From Flavobacteriales bacterium UBA5933 (GTDB taxonomy: Bacteria > Bacteroidota > Bacteroidia > Flavobacteriales > Weeksellaceae), in contig DJDD01000157.1 in assembly GCA_002430925.1 (NCBI GenBank), positions 1-6,813 on the forward strand: a stretch of 6,813 nucleotides of DNA, written 5' to 3'. Shown here one piece after another: positions 6,221 to 6,813 of this stretch. The stretch's first letter is position 1. Each line of letters begins with the position of its first letter. The translations under genes and the position numbers were made by a program. The notes under the pieces are model-generated. The model searched no databases. It was given only the letters and a program-made list of their open reading frames with translations, and was not told the DNA's origin.

Positions 6221-6813
6221 GAGAGTAGCAGTGACCAAGTTCTTCAGTGTTTATGTTATTAAGTTAAGTATATCACTTACAACTTAAGACTAATAACTCG
6301 CAACTCGCAACTCACGAAATGTCATTGAGAGCCGGTTAAAGAATCTTTTAGCTTTACAGTGCTCAAGTTATTCAGTGTTTATATTATTAAGTTAGGCATA
6401 TCACTTATAACTTAAGACTAAAAACTCACAACTTACGAAGAATCTTTTGAGCGTAGCAGTGTTCAAGTTCTTCAGTGTTTATGTTATTAAGTTAAGTATA
6501 TTACTTATCATTAAAGACTAAGAACTCAAAACTCCCGAACTGTCATTCAGAGCCAGTCAAAGAATTTTTTAGCTTGCAGTGCTCCAGTTTTTATGTTATT
6601 AAGTTTTTAAGTTAGTTATTTCACTCATAACTCATAACTCACAACTCATTACTTAGAACTCTCCAATTGTTATTCAGAGCCTGTCGAAGAATTTTTTAGT
6701 TATCGTGTTCTTCATCTTAATATACAATATAGAACTTAAGACTAATAACTCACAACTAATAACTGAAAAACCCTCTGTTTTCCTATAAAAATGATAAAAA
6801 CTGAAAAAAGATT

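Larger units (their letters stand above)
6091..6766. repeat. degenerate tandem array of 100-129-bp units
   Basis: The anchor TTTATGTTATTAA recurs at 6121, 6250, 6378 (one change), 6478 and 6590, giving unit lengths of 129, 128, 100 and 112 bp. A partial unit leads in (CAGTGTTCAAGTTCT from 6092) and another trails off to 6766. Each full unit holds, in order: the anchor, a short AT-rich segment with TATnACTTA-like text, a tract of 7-bp repeats, a TGTCATTC...GAAGAATCTTTT block, and CAGTG-TTCAAGTTCTTCAGTG. Copies differ by point changes and small deletions. No open frame runs through it. From memory, TGTCATTCnGAGC...GTCGAAGAATCT is a common dispersed intergenic text in Bacteroidota. This is a non-coding minisatellite filling the space after ftsY. 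Confidence 0.88.

Noticed and set aside
6091..6766. CRISPR array
   Set aside because: Units are 100-129 bp, degenerate throughout and lack the alternation of identical short repeats with unique equal-length spacers. No cas gene is present.
6791..6813. Start of a gene running off the right edge (ATG at 6791, MIKTEKR)
   Set aside because: Only seven codons are visible, with no promoter element or recognisable N-terminus. It is possible but cannot be supported.

Overview
The window looks like chromosome of a flavobacterium (Bacteroidota, most likely Flavobacteriaceae). The DNA is strongly AT-rich. The start codons lack Shine-Dalgarno sequences and have A/T-rich upstream stretches instead. Matches or near-matches to the Bacteroidota -7 promoter element TAnnTTTG lie upstream of several genes. 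The gene order rpmB - rpmG - DUF4295 - ftsY is, from memory, a conserved flavobacterial neighbourhood. Species cannot be named from the sequence alone.

Layout. 1-204: AT-rich DNA without a gene, with a weak hairpin just past the csaA stop codon. 205-543 (minus): csaA, a small tRNA-binding-domain protein. 544-650: divergent intergenic region with a perfect 15-bp terminator-like hairpin. 651-2303 (plus): secreted M1 zinc metallopeptidase. 2304-2470: intergenic DNA with a structured element that resembles a dispersed flavobacterial repeat. 2471-4126 (plus): lnt, apolipoprotein N-acyltransferase. 4209-4803 (plus): tight three-gene ribosomal operon rpmB (bL28), rpmG (bL33) and a 49-codon DUF4295 gene, closed by a Rho-independent terminator. 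4930-5892 (plus): ftsY, the signal recognition particle receptor, with its own promoter candidates and a strong terminator. 5936 to about 6790: no gene. This stretch holds an imperfect long hairpin and then a degenerate tandem array of 100-129-bp units with nested 7-bp repeats.

The genes work together loosely. Ribosomal proteins and FtsY serve translation and co-translational membrane targeting. Lnt finishes lipoproteins delivered by that export route, and the M1 peptidase is itself a Sec cargo. This is ordinary housekeeping DNA. I see no defence system, mobile element with a transposase, CRISPR array or biosynthetic cluster. The part least explained by known gene families is the repeat array downstream of ftsY. 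Next are the terminator-like hairpin in the divergent region and the structured element upstream of lnt.
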